This document shows, in pieces, positions 33,506 to 41,476 of a stretch of DNA of 56,122 nt. Made by a program: the position numbers and the translations under genes. Position 1 is the stretch's first letter, and each line of letters begins with the position of its first letter. The DNA is from Ectopseudomonas mendocina (lineage in GTDB: Bacteria; Pseudomonadota; Gammaproteobacteria; Pseudomonadales; Pseudomonadaceae), in assembly GCF_007049795.1 (NCBI RefSeq), contig NZ_SCFY01000027.1:1-56122 (forward strand). Direction: 5' to 3'. A model generated the notes under the pieces. That model did no database searches and had not been told where the DNA came from. It worked only from the letters and a program-made list of their open reading frames with translations.

Positions 33506-35587
33506 CTAGCCTGCGGGGCGTACCTGAAACTCCGGGGCGGCTCTTCCTTTCAGGTGCAGATCCATCCAGCGCAGCAGGTAGTGAATGCTGAGACCACGGT
33601 GGCGCGCGTCATTACTTCCTCTAATAACGTGCCCCGCACCCTCGAATTGAATCAGTGCAGTGGGCACTCTCAGGTGCTTAAGCAACTTGAACATCAACTC
33701 GCTGCCTACGGATGAAGGCGTTCGATAGTCTCTGGTTCCACTCATGAAAAGCGTAGGCGTCGAGACGTCGAGCCCATGAGTTATCGGCGACCGAGCCTTA
33801 TCCTTTTCATCCAGCCAGGGATATTTATCGGGGTCTGCCATGTCAGGCTGATCGCCCAAGAACCAATAGAGCGAATTATCCGCAACGCTACTGATCGAAA
33901 CGGCAGCGCCGAATCGGTTCGTGTGGGTTATGGCCCAGTCCGTCAGGATCGCGCCTGCTGAACCACCTGCGATGCCGATTTTTTCTGCATCGATCTCATG
34001 GTGGGCAAGCACGTAATCCACGCCCGCCATCGTGTCATCATACTCAGGCCCTGGCCATTCTCCGGCGAGGCTGCCGGCAAAAACTTGGCCGTATGACATG
34101 CTGCCTCGCGGGTTCACATACAAGACGAAATAGCCAGCAGCAGCCATGGCCTGGATATCTCCGTCAAAAGCGCTGCTCCACCAGCTATATGGCCCGCCGT
34201 GCGCCCATACGATCAGGGGATACCTCTGCGAGGCAGTGAGCATCGGTGGCTGATGCAAGTAGCCATGAATTGTTTCGCCGCCTGGGCCTTCGTATGTGAT
34301 TTCTTCAGGGGCAGTGAGCAGCAATTCATCTCGAATATGCCGATTGATCTCGGATATCTGCATGCCGGTACCATCAGCAACCTCATAAAGCTCAGGCGGG
34401 CTTACGAAGCTAGAGGCGACAGCAATCAGCCGATTGCTTTCCTGAGCTAGATGAAAACTCTGTACCACGTGGCGGCCAATCCATAGTGGCCGAACCTTCT
34501 GGGTCAGGATGTCCAACTCGATCAGATTGGCGTTGCCCGCGTCGCTTTTGATACTGATCAGTCGGCGATCATCCCGCCACATCAATCCATCACCGCCCAC
34601 CTCACGGTCATAGCCCACGGTTATGTTGGTAGTTTCGCCAGTAACCATATCCATCACGAAAACATCATCTTGGGCGAAGTCCGACGGGGCTTCTGGATTG
34701 CCCATTGAAAAGGCGACCTTCGAACCGTTGGGGCTGAGGTAAAGCTGCGGAGCCGCTTCCATGTCTGTGCTGGTTCCCGGCACCTTGAAAGGCCTAACCA
34801 CGCTCTGCTGGCCATCAATTAGGGCAACACTGCGCAAAGTAGACGTGCCTGCGCCGTAATAGGCTTCCATCGTATCGTTCGTGGTGAACAGGATAGAGCG
34901 GCTATCGACAGACCAGAATGCCAACGTGGCTGCTACAGACGCCTGCGTCAGCTGTCTTGGGGTCTGCGTGCCACAGTGAGAGTCGACCGCCACCACCCAA
35001 ATTTGGGGCAAAGAGGCAGTACCGCCCCCTACTTCTTCAGATCGGAAATCGGCCCGTGTGATTATCCTGACCCCAGGCGGCGGCACGGGCGCCTGAGCGA
35101 TGGCTACAGCCGAGGTGAAGGCAATGTTTTGACCATCAGGTGACCATCGATAGTCGTTAACGCCGTTCTCCAGATCGGTCAGTGAACAGACCAGGCCTCG
35201 TGTCAAATCCAGGACATGAAGCTGCGTCGCTCCCTCATCGGCTCGAAGGAACGCCAGCTTCGAACCATCAGGCGACCAGGCAGGCATGCTGTCATCATGC
35301 TGATCAGGGAAAAGTTTCGAAGCGCGTCGTTCCTTCAGACTCATCTTCCAGAGCGCGCCCTCCCGCTGATCGCCATCACCGTTCAGTTCGGTTACTTGGA
35401 AAATTAGTGTTGTCCCGTCGGGAGAAATGGCCAGCTCGCCGAGTTCTTTTACCCTGGCGATATCTTCGGTTTTGAATATCCGTTTTTCTGTGGCTTGTGT
35501 TGAAGCCACTAGGTGAGAAGTCGACATCAACCCTGCTATGCATATGGCCAAGCTGGCAAGCTTGGATGTTATCCAGACGTGGGCCAT
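33506..35587 (-). CDS. S9-family peptidase (prolyl oligopeptidase / acylaminoacyl peptidase type)
   Basis: The 693-aa precursor has a signal peptide (SLAICIAGLMSTSHLVAST), a WD40/TolB-like propeller (LGELAISPDGTTLIFQVTEL; DSMPAWSPDGSKLAFLRADE; VNDYRWSPDGQNIAFTSAVA), and a C-terminal alpha/beta-hydrolase domain. The catalytic Ser is in IGIAGGSAGAILTDW, Asp in MSGTRDYRTPSSVG and His in FEGAGHVIRG. It should be secreted to the periplasm and cut oligopeptides. It is alone in its transcription unit, between the vsr fragment and IS remnants, so may be cargo of the accessory region. Confidence 0.9.
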   Translation of the reverse strand: MAHVWITSKLASLAICIAGLMSTSHLVASTQATEKRIFKTEDIARVKELGELAISPDGTTLIFQVTELNGDGDQREGALWKMSLKERRASKLFPDQHDDSMPAWSPDGSKLAFLRADEGATQLHVLDLTRGLVCSLTDLENGVNDYRWSPDGQNIAFTSAVAIAQAPVPPPGVRIITRADFRSEEVGGGTASLPQIWVVAVDSHCGTQTPRQLTQASVAATLAFWSVDSRSILFTTNDTMEAYYGAGTSTLRSVALIDGQQSVVRPFKVPGTSTDMEAAPQLYLSPNGSKVAFSMGNPEAPSDFAQDDVFVMDMVTGETTNITVGYDREVGGDGLMWRDDRRLISIKSDAGNANLIELDILTQKVRPLWIGRHVVQSFHLAQESNRLIAVASSFVSPPELYEVADGTGMQISEINRHIRDELLLTAPEEITYEGPGGETIHGYLHQPPMLTASQRYPLIVWAHGGPYSWWSSAFDGDIQAMAAAGYFVLYVNPRGSMSYGQVFAGSLAGEWPGPEYDDTMAGVDYVLAHHEIDAEKIGIAGGSAGAILTDWAITHTNRFGAAVSISSVADNSLYWFLGDQPDMADPDKYPWLDEKDKARSPITHGLDVSTPTLFMSGTRDYRTPSSVGSELMFKLLKHLRVPTALIQFEGAGHVIRGSNDARHRGLSIHYLLRWMDLHLKGRAAPEFQVRPAG

Positions 35588-35877
35588 TGAGCACTCCTGG
35601 CTTCATGGCTCGCTGGTGAAAGAGCCGCTGGCGTAAAGCCTACCATCACCTGCAACCTGGGTGATCACCGCTATCGATGAGCGATGCCGTCCGCTTAAAA
35701 AACGAGGACTTAATGCAGGAGTTCGGAAGGTGGCTTGGCCGAACGTTTACTGGCCTTGCGCTGCATTACGTCAGCATCGGTGCAACCGAGATCGGCATAG
35801 ACATTTTTGCTGCCTTCCTCAATCAATTGCGGTGACCTACAGGACGTGAGAGCAGACAGTTTAGTGCTTGAGGGATG
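35588..35877. other. Intergenic stretch upstream of the S9 peptidase
   Basis: This stretch contains the probable promoter of the S9 peptidase and otherwise nothing I recognise; short frames here lack RBS and family features. Degenerate IS21-type end repeats start at 35878. Confidence 0.4.
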
Positions 35878-35978
35878 GGTCAGAATCACCAGCAAAGTGG
35901 CTCACAATCACTGGAATGGAGGGACAGAACCATCAGCGCGAGTGGGTCAGAACCCCCGGAATAACGTGTCAGAACCTC
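35878..35978. repeat. Degenerate tandem ~22-bp repeats, IS21-type end
   Basis: About five units beginning near 35878, 35899, 35921, 35944 and 35966 share the core (T/A)CAGAAnC (for example GGGTCAGAATCACC, GGGACAGAACCATC, GGGTCAGAACCCCC). The pattern is like that at 3267-3358 and is followed by istA-like sequence, so this is the end of a different, decayed IS21-family element. Confidence 0.6.
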
Positions 35979-35999
35979 AAGCGCCCACACCGTAAATTG

Positions 36000-36150
36000 A
36001 CATGTCGCCAGGCATTAAAAGCTGATGCGCTGCACCCCAAATCGCAACGGCGTGCCGCCAAAGTGCTGTTAGCGCAGATCAAGCCTGAAGGGTACGTGGG
36101 GAGCAGCCTACTCACTGCGTTCATCCGCGCCTGGCGCGGTCAGCAAGGCA
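36000..36150 (+). pseudogene. IstA fragment (IS21 family)
   Basis: The frame encodes LHPKSQRRAAKVLLAQIKPE, then GYVGSSLLTAFIRAWRGQQG, which matches the segment of IstA between the HTH and the DDE core (family form: AEGYxGGYTxLTDFIRAWR). The T-R-L residues are corrupted and no catalytic part follows. Together with the preceding repeats this is an internal-deletion remnant. Confidence 0.55.
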
Positions 36151-36562
36151 TTGCTGGTGATACTGGTCAACGGCACAGATGATCCTATCAATTCCGTAGA
36201 GGGCGGAGACGTTGGCTTCTGGGGGATGAGCGAGCGAGGCTAGGTGATTTCAGCGCAGGTGAGCGAGAGCTACTTTGCTCGACTTGCTGGATATACACAG
36301 CCTGCACTAGTCCAGCGTATTCCGGCTTCCAGGTGATGCGAGCGAGCCCTAGCCTGAGCTATTCCAGTGGCAGGAGGCTAGGACGGCAAGTGTGGAGCTG
36401 GTGCCCATCCACGGTGGTGGTCACAAGGTGCCACAGCCATACTTCCCCTGCCCCAGAGTGCTTGGCCGCAATAGCTCATTCAATAGCCCCGAGCATGTCT
36501 GGAGATTTTTCATGCGAGCTATAGATCCCTGCGACTAGGGGCCACTCACAGCAGTCACGTGG
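36151..36562. other. Non-coding gap before the integrase gene
   Basis: No family-like frame, tRNA or strong hairpin was seen. If the integrase element has a left attachment site it should lie here, but no second copy of the tRNA 3' half found at 41294-41339 is present. Confidence 0.4.
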
Positions 36563-37525
36563 CTACGACTGCGGAGCAGGTAGGATCTTGCCTGCTTGCC
36601 GTTGCTTCATCTCCGTATACCAATGGCCCCGGGTTGCGGCGGGAAATTCGATTGCTCCCAGAATGCGCCCCTGACCATATCGAGGTGGCTTCTGCGGCTG
36701 GCGAATGCTCGCCAAGACGGCGCTCTCTGCGGGGCGTACATGTGATTTCATGCCTGCGCCCAGTCGGCCATCACCGTACACGCTGATCGACGAGATGGAC
36801 TGGTGCCCCATGATGTAAGCCATGCTTTCTGGGCTTTCTCCGGATGCTTTCAGAATTGATCCCATCTGGTGCCGGAAGCTTTTCAGCGTTGGCTGCTTTT
36901 TCCTCTTGGGCCAGAGGCGTCGGCACTCCTTGCGCAGGCAGTCTCTGATGGCGGTATTAGTGCGTGGGCACCCGGCCATCCACTGCGCGGCCCATTCCAC
37001 CAACTTCAGCGTTCTTGGTTTGTCGATTACCAAGGTGCGGTCAGCGCCACGGTGCAGTTCAGCCGATTTCTTGCCTCCAATGATGTGCACGTGGTTGCCG
37101 GAGATAGTGATCGTGCGCATCTCGCATGGGCGTACACCGAGGCAATAAGCGAGCACCAGTGATGCGGCTTCGTCGAGATTGCCGCCTGCGCGCAGGTGCT
37201 GGTGCAGCAATTTAAAGTCTTCGAAGGGGACTTTCCGAATCTGCCCCGGCTTGGGCTTTTTCACTATCTGACTGCCTGGTGCCGTGACCGGGTTGACCAG
37301 CGCTCTGATGGTGTTTGCTGCCTCGATGTTTCGCCGGGCAAGCTGGTCATTCATTAGGGTGTTCTTGAGGGTGCTGAACGCATTCGGTCGATAGTCCGGT
37401 GCACAGGCAAGCAAAGCTGCGCAGATCTGCGCCGAAGATGGATCGTCCTCACCGCAGTGAGACCGATAAAAGTTTTGTGCCCGGGTTTGGTACCGCTGCA
37501 AGGTCGTAGGTTGCATCGCTGTCAT
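36563..37525 (-). CDS. Tyrosine recombinase / phage-type integrase
   Basis: The 320-aa protein has a short N-terminal SAM-like region (MQPTTLQRYQTRAQNFYRSH) and a catalytic domain. Arg I is in YCLGVRPCEMRTI, the H-x-x-R box is modified to PTLKSFRHQMGSILK, and GH...Y occurs as YIMGHQSISSISVYGDG. The Tyr nucleophile would be in SVYGDGR. It starts at ATG 37525 with AAGAAGAGAG upstream; an extension to 37648 runs through palindromic DNA and is unlikely. It presumably integrated the element that carries the 38.2-41 kb phage-like genes. The divergent box II could mean a specialised recombinase. Confidence 0.8.
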   Translation of the reverse strand: MTAMQPTTLQRYQTRAQNFYRSHCGEDDPSSAQICAALLACAPDYRPNAFSTLKNTLMNDQLARRNIEAANTIRALVNPVTAPGSQIVKKPKPGQIRKVPFEDFKLLHQHLRAGGNLDEAASLVLAYCLGVRPCEMRTITISGNHVHIIGGKKSAELHRGADRTLVIDKPRTLKLVEWAAQWMAGCPRTNTAIRDCLRKECRRLWPKRKKQPTLKSFRHQMGSILKASGESPESMAYIMGHQSISSISVYGDGRLGAGMKSHVRPAESAVLASIRQPQKPPRYGQGRILGAIEFPAATRGHWYTEMKQRQAGKILPAPQS

Positions 37526-37654
37526 CTCTCTTCTTGTTGTTTTGATGACAAAGCTAAGCCGCTTCGCGAACGGCGTTGTGTCAGCTCGAACTCCACTGAA
37601 ACACTCCGCAGCCGCTCCGTTTTTCTCGTTACGTCCGAACTGCCTCAACGCCCC

Positions 37655-37748
37655 CTTACTCGCGCCGCGAGTAAGAGGTGCGCGCTCTCACTCGCGCGAC
37701 ACGCTTCATCTTCATTCAGCGTGCGCGGTGAGCAAGAGCGCGCGCAAG
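37655..37748. repeat. Strong palindromes upstream of the integrase gene
   Basis: A perfect 21-bp palindrome occupies 37655-37675 (arms CTTACTCGCG and CGCGAGTAAG around C37665). It is followed by an interrupted inverted repeat, GCGCGCTCTCAC with GTGAG...GAGCGCGC, between about 37680 and 37746. The dyads sit 130-220 bp upstream of the integrase start and suggest operator, origin or recombination-related sites. Confidence 0.6.
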
Positions 37749-38056
37749 CGTTTTGTCATCAAAATCGAAGAGCAGCCAGCGCCATGGCGCTGAAGTGGCG
37801 ATGCGGGGATGGCGGTGCGGCGCATGGCCGGCGCGCCGAAATGGTTGCATTCAAAAAAGCTGGCCACGCAGTGAGGATTTGGTTATGAAAAAAGTCGACG
37901 AAGTCAGTGTTTGCGGGGGGGTCAACGATAATATAACCAAAAAAAGGAGTGCCAGTTTTGGCGCTATTAGTGCCGCAACTGGCAGCTTGGCTGTCCACTT
38001 TGGCTGGATCCAGCGTCGCGTCGGGCACTCAAACTGCCGCTAACGGCACGATCCGA
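37749..38056. other. Gap between palindromes and the phased array
   Basis: Two opposing open frames cross this stretch (minus 38028-37759, GTG start; plus 37949-38296, GTG start preceded by AAAGGAG). Neither gives a protein family I know, and the plus frame runs into the non-triplet repeat array. I see no other feature. Confidence 0.35.
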
Positions 38057-38213
38057 GTGTCGCAGAGCCTTGGTGCGACATACTTGGTGTGTCGTTGCGA
38101 CATGGTCAGCGTGTCGCAGCGTACCTGTGCGACAACCCATGTGTGTCGCATAAGTGGTCTGCGACACTCTCTGTGTATCGCAGTGCTTCCTGCGACACTC
38201 ATGCCATGTCGCA
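38057..38213. repeat. Helically phased array of TGTCGCA / TGCGACA dyads
   Basis: G(T/A)GTCGCA-type boxes start at 38057, 38089, 38111, 38143, 38175 and 38206. Inverse TGCGACA boxes start at 38074, 38096, 38128, 38160 and 38191. Spacing is 32, 22, 32, 32 and 31 bp, so the single short step is one helical turn less. Dyad centres therefore stay on one DNA face. Sequences between boxes are unrelated, and the 32-bp period is not a multiple of three. This is the look of an iteron-type origin, a partition site or a multi-site operator. Confidence 0.8.
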
Positions 38214-38233
38214 TCGGCGATCCCCGCGCACTG

Positions 38234-38578
38234 CTAGTGCAACTGCCAGGGCTCTGGGTGAGACATTGTCAGCAGTCGTTGCAGATAGTCATCTAGAGAT
38301 TGTGCGCCTCTGAGAATATTGAAACTCAGGATCACGTAGAAACTGCCGCTCAACGTGTGCAGCACCCAGAACGGCCCCTCTCTCTGGATGTCGATGATGG
38401 CTGACGTATGAATGTAGGCGCCGTCTCTGAAACGGTCTGCTCTCACATGCTTATGTGTGATCCCATAGCAGCTTGATCCGCGAATATAGGCATCAATCAG
38501 GTATCCGGTAACAGGTCTGCTGAAGGGTAAGTCGTCGATCTGCTCAAGCAGCTTCTGCAAGATGGGGTGCGTATACAT
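38234..38578 (-). CDS. Hypothetical protein, 114 aa
   Basis: The protein starts MYTHPILQKLLEQIDDLPFS and contains YIRGSSCYGITHKHVRADRF and a repeated beta-strand-rich part (GPFWVLHTLSGSFYVILSFN). No family is recognised. It ends right beside the phased TGTCGCA array, so the array lies downstream of it. Spacing and orientation match the next two genes on the minus strand, suggesting one phage-like transcription unit. Codon use is ordinary for the neighbourhood. Confidence 0.55.
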   Translation of the reverse strand: MYTHPILQKLLEQIDDLPFSRPVTGYLIDAYIRGSSCYGITHKHVRADRFRDGAYIHTSAIIDIQREGPFWVLHTLSGSFYVILSFNILRGAQSLDDYLQRLLTMSHPEPWQLH

Positions 38579-38613
38579 GGCTATGCCGACAGATAAGTAA
38601 ATGTGTTGCAGGA

Positions 38614-39009
38614 TCAGAAAATGCTCGCAGCGGCTTCTGCACTGGCTCGCATGCGCGTACCTGGGCCTAAAAGCAGGTAGGTTGTGTTAAGCGTTCTGAA
38701 ATGAAATCCATCATGTTGGTGCAGGAGCGACGTTCGTACGAAATCCCCTACGTCCCACCTTCTCTCACTGTCATAAATGACTGTGTGCGCATAGATCAAC
38801 GCAGGCTGCCTTCGGGTCTTTGCCAGCATCAGACGTTGACTTTCGGTGACCTTCAGATCGAGCCAGCGCCAGTTCCGCACCAAGCAGTAGCCGCCATAAA
38901 CCAAATGCTGCCGTGCATAGGCCAAGGCTTCATCGTCGCTCATGCAGCTACCTGGCATGGGTTCGCCTGCCGAGTACAGCACGGCCATCACCTCCTCAAG
39001 TGTGGCCAT
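38614..39009 (-). CDS. DUF6957-like hypothetical protein
   Basis: The 131-aa protein has the pattern VRNWRWLDLKVTESQRLMLA, then PALIYAHTVIYDSERRWDVG, DFVRTSLLHQHDGFHFRTLN and TTYLLLGPGTR. I know this as a small Pseudomonas family (DUF6957) often found in prophages and islands. No catalytic motif or membrane segment is visible. It lies 3 bp downstream of the antirepressor-like gene. Confidence 0.65.
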   Translation of the reverse strand: MATLEEVMAVLYSAGEPMPGSCMSDDEALAYARQHLVYGGYCLVRNWRWLDLKVTESQRLMLAKTRRQPALIYAHTVIYDSERRWDVGDFVRTSLLHQHDGFHFRTLNTTYLLLGPGTRMRASAEAAASIF

Positions 39010-39012
39010 GGT

Positions 39013-39735
39013 CTAGGGCTGCTCGTGCTGTGCGTTGCTGTGATGTTGTCCCTCCAGCTCAATACTGCACAGCAGAGCCGCGAAGTCAGAGTCGAGCAGG
39101 TTGCGCTGAGGGCGGGCGTCTACGATGGATTTGATGATCGAGTCGACCCGAGCCGATACGGGCATCTGACTCGGCATTTTCGCGCGATCATGCTGATAGA
39201 TGATCGTGCTGAGCGAGGCGACTGCACCGCGCAGCTGATGCTCTTGGGCTTCAGCAATTTCAAAGCCGTTCTTTTCGCGAAACTGGCCAGTGATCTGCTT
39301 GGCCAAGTCCGAACGGTCAGAGGGCTCAGTCTGCTGTAGGCGCCAGTTCAGAATGCGGCTCAGGACCTTAGGCGCAGCAGCTGCCAGTTCCTCCGGGTGC
39401 TTTTTCTCGGCGGAAGCATCTCCGAAGAAATGTGTGCGCAGCTGATCCACGCGCAATCGTGCCGCAGGGTTTACTTTGCGTGAGCTCAGCCCTTTGAGCC
39501 AGAACTCGAATTCTGCGTGTGGCAAACAGAGTGCCCGCTTCATCGGAGGGTGCCCTGGTAGGCACACATCGTACTCACGAGCTGTATATCGAGGGGGGTG
39601 TAGTTTTGCAGCCTGACTGTGCCAGTTCAGTTCAATGGCTTCGCACAAGGGACGCATAGGCCAGTAGCGTTCCCCGTTACTGTCAGTCAGATAGGGAATA
39701 GTCATCGCCTGGATTTTGATTGTGGACGTGCGCAT
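39013..39735 (-). CDS. Phage antirepressor-like protein (P22_AR_N type)
   Basis: The 240-aa protein starts MRTSTIKIQAMTIPYLTDSN and continues GERYWPMRPLCEAIELNWHS, AKLHPPRYTAREYDVCLPGH and ALCLPHAEFEFWLKGLSSRK, the features of the phage P22 antirepressor N-terminal domain. The C-terminal part is helical and unknown. The start follows the upstream gene's stop by 4 bp; MTIPYLTDS at 39705 is an alternative. Such proteins counter repressors in phage lysogeny switches, consistent with the XRE regulator nearby. Confidence 0.72.
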   Translation of the reverse strand: MRTSTIKIQAMTIPYLTDSNGERYWPMRPLCEAIELNWHSQAAKLHPPRYTAREYDVCLPGHPPMKRALCLPHAEFEFWLKGLSSRKVNPAARLRVDQLRTHFFGDASAEKKHPEELAAAAPKVLSRILNWRLQQTEPSDRSDLAKQITGQFREKNGFEIAEAQEHQLRGAVASLSTIIYQHDRAKMPSQMPVSARVDSIIKSIVDARPQRNLLDSDFAALLCSIELEGQHHSNAQHEQP

Positions 39736-39739
39736 GGAC

Positions 39740-40198
39740 TTACAAGGCCCCCTGGGGGTTGTGGGCCGGAGTAAGCTCCTGCGAAGGTTGTAGGGCGATA
39801 ACGTCACGAAGCAGACGGCTTGGATCAAATCTACCGGCTTCAGGCTTGTTAGCTGGCTTCAGAATGGTGACTAAGCGGACTACGTTCTCCATGATGCGGC
39901 TTCCGTCTCTCATCTGGATGGCTTCAGCTCTGTAGCCAGCAGTCAGTTGATCCAGGATCTGATCAATGAACTTTGGAATCAGTGAAACTGGCAGGTAGTG
40001 GAGCGGAAGCTTCGTGCCAGGATCTTCTTCGAGCAGGATGTTGCCTTCCCACTCAGCGATGGCAGCCTGAGCCTGGACGGTTGGTACGCCAAGCGAGCGC
40101 AGCAGGGCGTTCAGCTCCATCAGTACTTCCTGTGTTTTCAGGTCTAGCTGGAACTGCAGATTTTCACGGGCCGGTGAGGGGCGAGTTGGGCTTTTCAT
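39740..40198 (-). CDS. Hypothetical protein, 152 aa, phage-like operon
   Basis: The protein begins MKSPTRPSPARENLQFQLDL and is predicted mostly helical (KTQEVLMELNALLRSLGVPT; IPKFIDQILDQLTAGYRAEA). No family is recognised. It is the first gene of the minus-strand group antirepressor/DUF6957/hypothetical and diverges from the XRE regulator across an AT-rich operator region. That position suggests an early gene controlled by the XRE protein. Confidence 0.6.
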   Translation of the reverse strand: MKSPTRPSPARENLQFQLDLKTQEVLMELNALLRSLGVPTVQAQAAIAEWEGNILLEEDPGTKLPLHYLPVSLIPKFIDQILDQLTAGYRAEAIQMRDGSRIMENVVRLVTILKPANKPEAGRFDPSRLLRDVIALQPSQELTPAHNPQGAL

Positions 40199-40236
40199 GA
40201 GTGCTCCTGTAAAGCGAATACCTGAATATCTGTAAA

Positions 40237-40248
40237 TCGGATATCCGA
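40237..40248. promoter_or_regulatory. Operator-like palindrome TCGGATATCCGA
   Basis: This perfect 12-bp palindrome lies in the AT-rich divergent region between the 152-aa gene and the XRE gene. Related GAATATC (40224-40230) and AGATATAC (40254-40261) half-like words flank it. It is a likely XRE binding site controlling both directions. Confidence 0.5.
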
Positions 40249-40293
40249 AGATTAGATATACCTTTGCAGCTTGTCAAGGAGTCGGGGCGTCAC

Positions 40294-40554
40294 GTGGAAA
40301 AATCGGTGTATCGAGATGAGAACCTGATTCTGCTCAGGTTGCTGAAGCAGTGCCGCGTTGAGGCTGGTCTAACCCAATCTCAGTTTGCCCAGGCACTGGA
40401 GCGTCCGCAGTCATTTGCTAGCGATATCGAGCGTGGCTTGCGCCGTATCGATCTCGTCCAGCTGCGCGATATCTGCCAGGCGTTGAACATTGGTCTTGTT
40501 GAGTTTGTGCAACGATTTGAAGCTGAGCTGGTTTCAAAAGGAGCAGGCGACTAA
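40294..40554 (+). CDS. XRE-family transcriptional regulator
   Basis: The 86-aa protein is one HTH_3 domain: LILLRLLKQCRVEAGLTQSQ, then FAQALERPQSFASDIERGLR and RIDLVQLRDICQALNIGLVE. The GTG at 40294 with AAGGAG about 14 nt upstream is taken as start; a TTG at 40264 is possible. It is divergent from the phage-like minus-strand operon and probably represses it through the palindrome at 40237-40248. Confidence 0.8.
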   Translation: MEKSVYRDENLILLRLLKQCRVEAGLTQSQFAQALERPQSFASDIERGLRRIDLVQLRDICQALNIGLVEFVQRFEAELVSKGAGD

Positions 40555-40574
40555 TGCCTGCTCCTGCCGCAAGG

Positions 40575-40919
40575 CTAGTGGCTCTCGTTTTGCAATGCTT
40601 GCCAGGCTCCGGCGTATAGAGCCGCTGCGTCTTCGCTGAGGATGCGAATGGCTTGGATGCAATTCTGCAGGCTAGAAGTGCTTAGTTCGTTCAGGTCTGG
40701 CGTGCTGCTGAGTACACAAAGCACTCCAAGGACGGCGGAGTGCCGATGCGTTGCGGCATCGTAAAGATCGAGTGCAGCTGTATTGCTGGGGTAGCCGATA
40801 ACGCAGAGAGGGTCACTGCTATGCAGTGGGGTGAAGCCATCAATGGTGCCAGTATCGGCATGATTGCTACCGGAGAAAGACTCGGTGGTCTCGGCAGGGG
40901 ACGTGCTGGTTTCATTCAT
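40575..40919 (-). CDS. Hypothetical protein, 114 aa
   Basis: It starts MNETSTSPAETTESFSGSNH at 40919 after an AGGATCACACC leader. It has a polar N-terminal third and a helical rest (STSSLQNCIQAIRILSEDAA, ALYAGAWQALQ). No family is recognised with confidence. It is convergent with the XRE gene, 20 bp away, and faces away from the attachment site. Confidence 0.5.
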   Translation of the reverse strand: MNETSTSPAETTESFSGSNHADTGTIDGFTPLHSSDPLCVIGYPSNTAALDLYDAATHRHSAVLGVLCVLSSTPDLNELSTSSLQNCIQAIRILSEDAAALYAGAWQALQNESH

Positions 40920-41202
40920 GGTGTGATCCTCAGAACGGAATAGTTCTGCCACCCAACGCCAACTGGGTGAGCAGACCGCACGGGTTGGCGTACCGGTCTG
41001 AGGGCCGGCGCATCCGAAGATGCCCCGCACGGCCCGCCCATAAAGACACAGCCATGCTCAGAGCTAAGCCTTGCTTAGCCCTGTCTCAGACCGAAACGCC
41101 AATTCCGGCCCCTTTAGAAGGGGAGCACAAACCTATTGGAGTGCCGCCTGAGTGTCAATCTGCGAGAGGGCCGTTTTGCTGCGTTCCAAATCAGCAAAAA
41201 TG
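40920..41202. other. Leader or non-coding region with hairpin next to the att site
   Basis: This region upstream of the 114-aa gene contains a perfect GCTAAGC-CTT-GCTTAGC hairpin (41063-41079) and repeated CAGACCG words (40972-40978; 41085-41092 as CAGACCGA). No gene is seen. It could be a structured 5' leader or part of the integrase binding region. Confidence 0.4.
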
Positions 41203-41226
41203 AAACGGTACGCAAAACGGTACGCA
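41203..41226. repeat. Tandem 12-bp direct repeat left of the att core
   Basis: AAACGGTACGCA occurs twice without spacing (41203-41214, 41215-41226), about 70 bp left of the tRNA fragment. Paired direct repeats at this distance look like integrase arm-type binding sites. Confidence 0.6.
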
Positions 41227-41293
41227 AATTTTTTATTCGCCCCTAAAACGACAAAAGGCCAGCGCAGTGGCTGACCTAAGTCGTTGTTTCATA

Positions 41294-41339
41294 TGGTGGG
41301 CCCACACGGACTCGAACCGTGGACCAAAGGATTATGAGT
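41294..41339 (-). other. tRNA(CAU) 3'-half, attachment site core
   Basis: The minus strand reads ACTCATAATCCTTTGG, then TCCACGGTTCGAGTCCGTG and TGGGCCCACCA. This is anticodon loop CTCATAA (anticodon CAU), variable loop, T stem-loop CACGG-TTCGAGT-CCGTG, 3' acceptor strand and CCA. D arm and 5' acceptor half are absent: sequence beyond 41339 is unrelated. It is the duplicated 3' end left by integration into an elongator Met or Ile2 tRNA gene. Polarity places the inserted DNA to the right (41340 onward). Confidence 0.85.
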
Positions 41340-41388
41340 TGCCTAGAAACGCTGCAAACCCAGTAAAACCGGGCGTAGCTTAGCGTAG

Positions 41389-41476
41389 GTACAGTGAGCT
41401 GGAAGTAGCGTCGTAGAGCGGTTTAAGCGTAACTGAACGAAATCTGTAGAAGCTGGGCACTGTACCGCCACTGTAC
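41389..41476. repeat. CACTGTAC / GTACAGTG repeats right of the att core
   Basis: GTACAGTG at 41389-41396 is the inverse of CACTGTAC at 41458-41465 and 41469-41476. With the tandem repeat on the other side of the core they resemble integrase or excisionase arm sites of an attachment region. Confidence 0.5.

Noticed and set aside
36563..37525. Integrase responsible for the tRNA(CAU) island on the right
   Set aside because: The tRNA fragment polarity puts the island to the right of 41340, while this integrase lies 3.8 kb to the left; it more likely belongs to a neighbouring element.
38057..38213. CRISPR array
   Set aside because: The period is near 32 bp but only 7-8-bp boxes are conserved, with no 24-37-bp identical repeat, no uniform spacers and no cas genes. 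It is a dyad array.
37949..38296. 115-aa plus-strand protein with good AAAGGAG/GTG start
   Set aside because: The frame runs through the non-triplet dyad array and overlaps a minus-strand gene; the sequence looks like read-through of repeats.
41294..41339. Functional tRNA gene
   Set aside because: Only the 3' half from the anticodon loop is present; D arm and 5' acceptor strand are replaced by unrelated DNA.
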